Source of the DNA: DATEPR01 sp036269975
GTDB taxonomy: Bacteria > Actinomycetota > Actinomycetes > Mycobacteriales > Pseudonocardiaceae
Direction: 5' to 3'
Length of the DNA: 5,970 nucleotides
Assembly: GCA_036269975.1 (NCBI GenBank)
Contig: DATBDL010000338.1
Coordinates: forward strand, 1-5,970
Made by a program: the position numbers and the translations under genes. Positions 4,984 to 5,970 of this stretch are shown in pieces; the stretch's first letter is position 1; each line of letters begins with the position of its first letter. Under the pieces are notes generated by a model. That model ran no database searches. It saw only the letters and a list, made by a program, of their open reading frames with translations, and was not told where the DNA came from.

Positions 4984-5970
4984 TCAGCCCTGGCTGCGGA
5001 ACACCAGCGACGAGTGGCCGATGCGGATCACGTCGCCGTCCGCGAGTTGCCAAGTCTGCACCGGCTGCCCGTTGACCGTTGTCCCGTTCGTCGAACCGAG
5101 ATCAGCGAGCATGGCACTCTGGGTGTCCCACGTGATTTCCAGGTGCCGTCGCGACACGCCCGTGTCCGGCAGCCGGAAATCGGCGTCCTGGCCGCGGCCG
5201 ACGACGTTGCCGCCCTGCTTGAGCTGGTAGTTCCGGTTCGAACCGTCGTCGAGCTGGAGGCTGGCGGTGAGCTGACGGGGGCCCGTCTGCACGGCCGGCG
5301 GCGCGTAGCCCTGCGCGGCCTCCTGCGGATAACCACCCTGCTGGGGGTATCCACCCTGCGGAGGGTAACCGCCCTGTTGCTGGCCGTAGCCCTGGTCGTA
5401 GCCGCCCTGCTGCGGGTAGCCACCCTGCTCGTACCCGCCGCCGTACTGCTGACCCTGGCCGTAGTTCGGGTCGGCGCCGTACTGGCCCTGGCCGTAACCC
5501 TGGTCGTACCCGCCGCCACCGCCGCCGCCGTACTGCTGGCCCTGGCCGTAGTTGGGGTCTGCGCCGTACTGGCCGTAACCCTGCTGCTCGTACCCGCCGC
5601 CGTACTGCTGGCCCTGGCCGTAGTTCGGGTCGGCGCCGTACTGGCCCTGGCCGTAGCCTGGGTGGCCGTAGGGGTCGCCTTCGGGATGCTGGCCGTAACC
5701 GGGGGGCTGCTGGCTCATTGCTCGGTCTCCTGCGTTGCGAGGTGGTGCTGACCGTCGGCGTGCGTCGGGGTCGACGGACGAGCGGGTTCGGAACTGTCCG
5801 GTGTGCAGCGCGTCGGAACGCTCTAGGGAGACTACGACGTCACCGTAAGTTTCCCACCCGTGCTCCGCGAGATAGTCGGCAACGCAGTCCGAGAAGAACG
5901 CTGTGATGCGCTGTTCGTCCTGGTCAGCCCCTGCGAGACGGTCATGGTCGGACGGCCCGAGCAGCACCTG
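4984..5970 (-). CDS. fhaA: FhaA, DUF3662 and FHA-domain signalling protein, 5' end cut by window edge
   Basis: Cytoplasmic phosphothreonine-binding adaptor. In mycobacteria FhaA binds the phosphorylated pseudokinase domain of MviN/MurJ and tunes peptidoglycan synthesis. The frame is open to base 5970 (first visible codons Q-V-L-L-G-P-S-D-H), so the GTG at 5967 is internal and the gene starts outside the window. Counting that GTG as residue 1, residues 1-68 are the end of DUF3662, including HGWETYGDVVVSLERSDALHTGQFR, which aligns well with mycobacterial FhaA. Residues 84-228 are a Gly/Tyr/Gln/Pro-rich linker with three long repeats, followed by GGYPQ-type repeats (184-215). Residues 231-327 are the FHA domain: Gly257-Arg258, SRRH (272-275), GSTNGT (291-296). 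The linker is about half the mycobacterial length. An internal ATG with a strong ribosome site lies at the start of the linker. A 105-bp gap separates the stop from fhaB. Confidence 0.95.
   Translation of the reverse strand, partial: QVLLGPSDHDRLAGADQDEQRITAFFSDCVADYLAEHGWETYGDVVVSLERSDALHTGQFRTRSSVDPDARRRSAPPRNAGDRAMSQQPPGYGQHPEGDPYGHPGYGQGQYGADPNYGQGQQYGGGYEQQGYGQYGADPNYGQGQQYGGGGGGGYDQGYGQGQYGADPNYGQGQQYGGGYEQGGYPQQGGYDQGYGQQQGGYPPQGGYPQQGGYPQEAAQGYAPPAVQTGPRQLTASLQLDDGSNRNYQLKQGGNVVGRGQDADFRLPDTGVSRRHLEITWDTQSAMLADLGSTNGTTVNGQPVQTWQLADGDVIRIGHSSLVFRSQG
5323..5418 (-). repeat. Short GGYPQ-type repeats in the FhaA linker
   Basis: This stretch encodes residues 184-215 of the visible FhaA, with repeated GGYPQQ, GGYDQ and GGYPPQ units. 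It continues the low-complexity linker between the longer repeats and the FHA domain. The mycobacterial FhaA linker has the same GGYPxQ flavour, so this composition is a family property. Confidence 0.8.
5431..5660 (-). repeat. Three imperfect in-frame repeats encoding GQYGADPNYGQGQQYGGG-type units
   Basis: Three near-identical DNA copies begin at about 5431, 5524 (shared core) and 5590 on the plus strand. Core-to-core spacing is 87 and 72 bp. Each encodes a version of GQYGADPNYGQGQQYGGG with a Tyr-Glu/Asp-Gln end. The middle copy lacks one Gly-Gln pair (6 nt) and has an expanded glycine run of seven, encoded by repeated GGC/GGT codons. All copies stay in frame. Such near-identical copies can expand or contract by slippage or recombination. 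Confidence 0.9.
5716..5731 (-). promoter_or_regulatory. Strong internal ribosome site and ATG within fhaA
   Basis: On the minus strand AGGAGA (5731-5726) is followed by 7 nt and then ATG (5718-5716), in frame with fhaA at residue 84 of the visible part (MSQQPPGYG). It lies exactly between DUF3662 and the linker. It looks better than the ribosome sites of the annotated starts in this window. It could start a 244-residue FhaA made only of linker and FHA domain. The site itself is seen; its use is inference. Confidence 0.5.

Noticed and set aside
5431..5660. CRISPR-like array
   Set aside because: The repeats are in-frame coding, unevenly spaced (87 and 72 bp), and the intervals are also repetitive.
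4684..5751. Plus-strand open frame (355 codons) with a Leu/Val/Ala-rich, membrane-like end
   Set aside because: The hydrophobic repeats are the antisense reading of the FhaA Gly/Tyr/Gln repeats. No ribosome site or family resemblance was seen.
5965..5967. GTG as the start of FhaA
   Set aside because: Sequence on both sides of it matches the DUF3662 domain in frame, so the true start lies beyond the window.

Overview
The window is a high-GC stretch with five protein genes, all on the minus strand. Its layout is the conserved actinobacterial cell-wall and Ser/Thr-kinase signalling operon. In transcription order (right to left) the genes are fhaA (5' end outside the window), fhaB, pstP, rodA and pbpA (last few codons outside the window). 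This is the gene order found in Mycobacterium and relatives, where pknA and pknB follow pbpA; both kinases are expected just beyond the left edge. GC content, protein sequence and the Gly/Tyr/Gln-rich FhaA linker suggest a mycelial or rod-shaped actinomycete, perhaps Pseudonocardiaceae. The family-level assignment is inference.

Layout: 5970-4984 is FhaA (end of the DUF3662 domain, a repetitive Gly/Tyr/Gln linker and a C-terminal FHA domain). 4983-4879 is the only real intergenic gap (105 bp) and carries a strong inverted repeat. 4878-4420 is FhaB (one membrane segment plus FHA). 4423-2966 is the PP2C phosphatase PstP. 2966-1503 is the SEDS glycosyltransferase RodA. 1506-1 is the class B transpeptidase PbpA. 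The last four genes are packed with stop/start overlaps of 4, 1 and 4 nt, which implies translational coupling. No gene is supported on the plus strand; its long open frames are GC-driven shadows. No tRNA, rRNA, mobile element or CRISPR array was seen.

How it fits together: RodA polymerises and PbpA cross-links peptidoglycan as a SEDS/bPBP pair. PstP reverses phosphorylation by PknA and PknB. FhaA and FhaB read phosphothreonine marks through their FHA domains and connect kinase signalling to the wall machinery.

The core genes are ordinary. The most unusual signal is a cluster of RNA-level structure around the fhaB start (4824-4960). It consists of an 11-bp inverted repeat in the leader, a 13-nt segment of that repeat perfectly complementary to the fhaB start-codon region, and a perfect 12-bp hairpin inside the first codons of fhaB. 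Together these could form a translational switch that uncouples fhaB-pstP-rodA-pbpA output from fhaA. A second signal is a strong internal Shine-Dalgarno and ATG in fhaA that could make a short FhaA lacking DUF3662.
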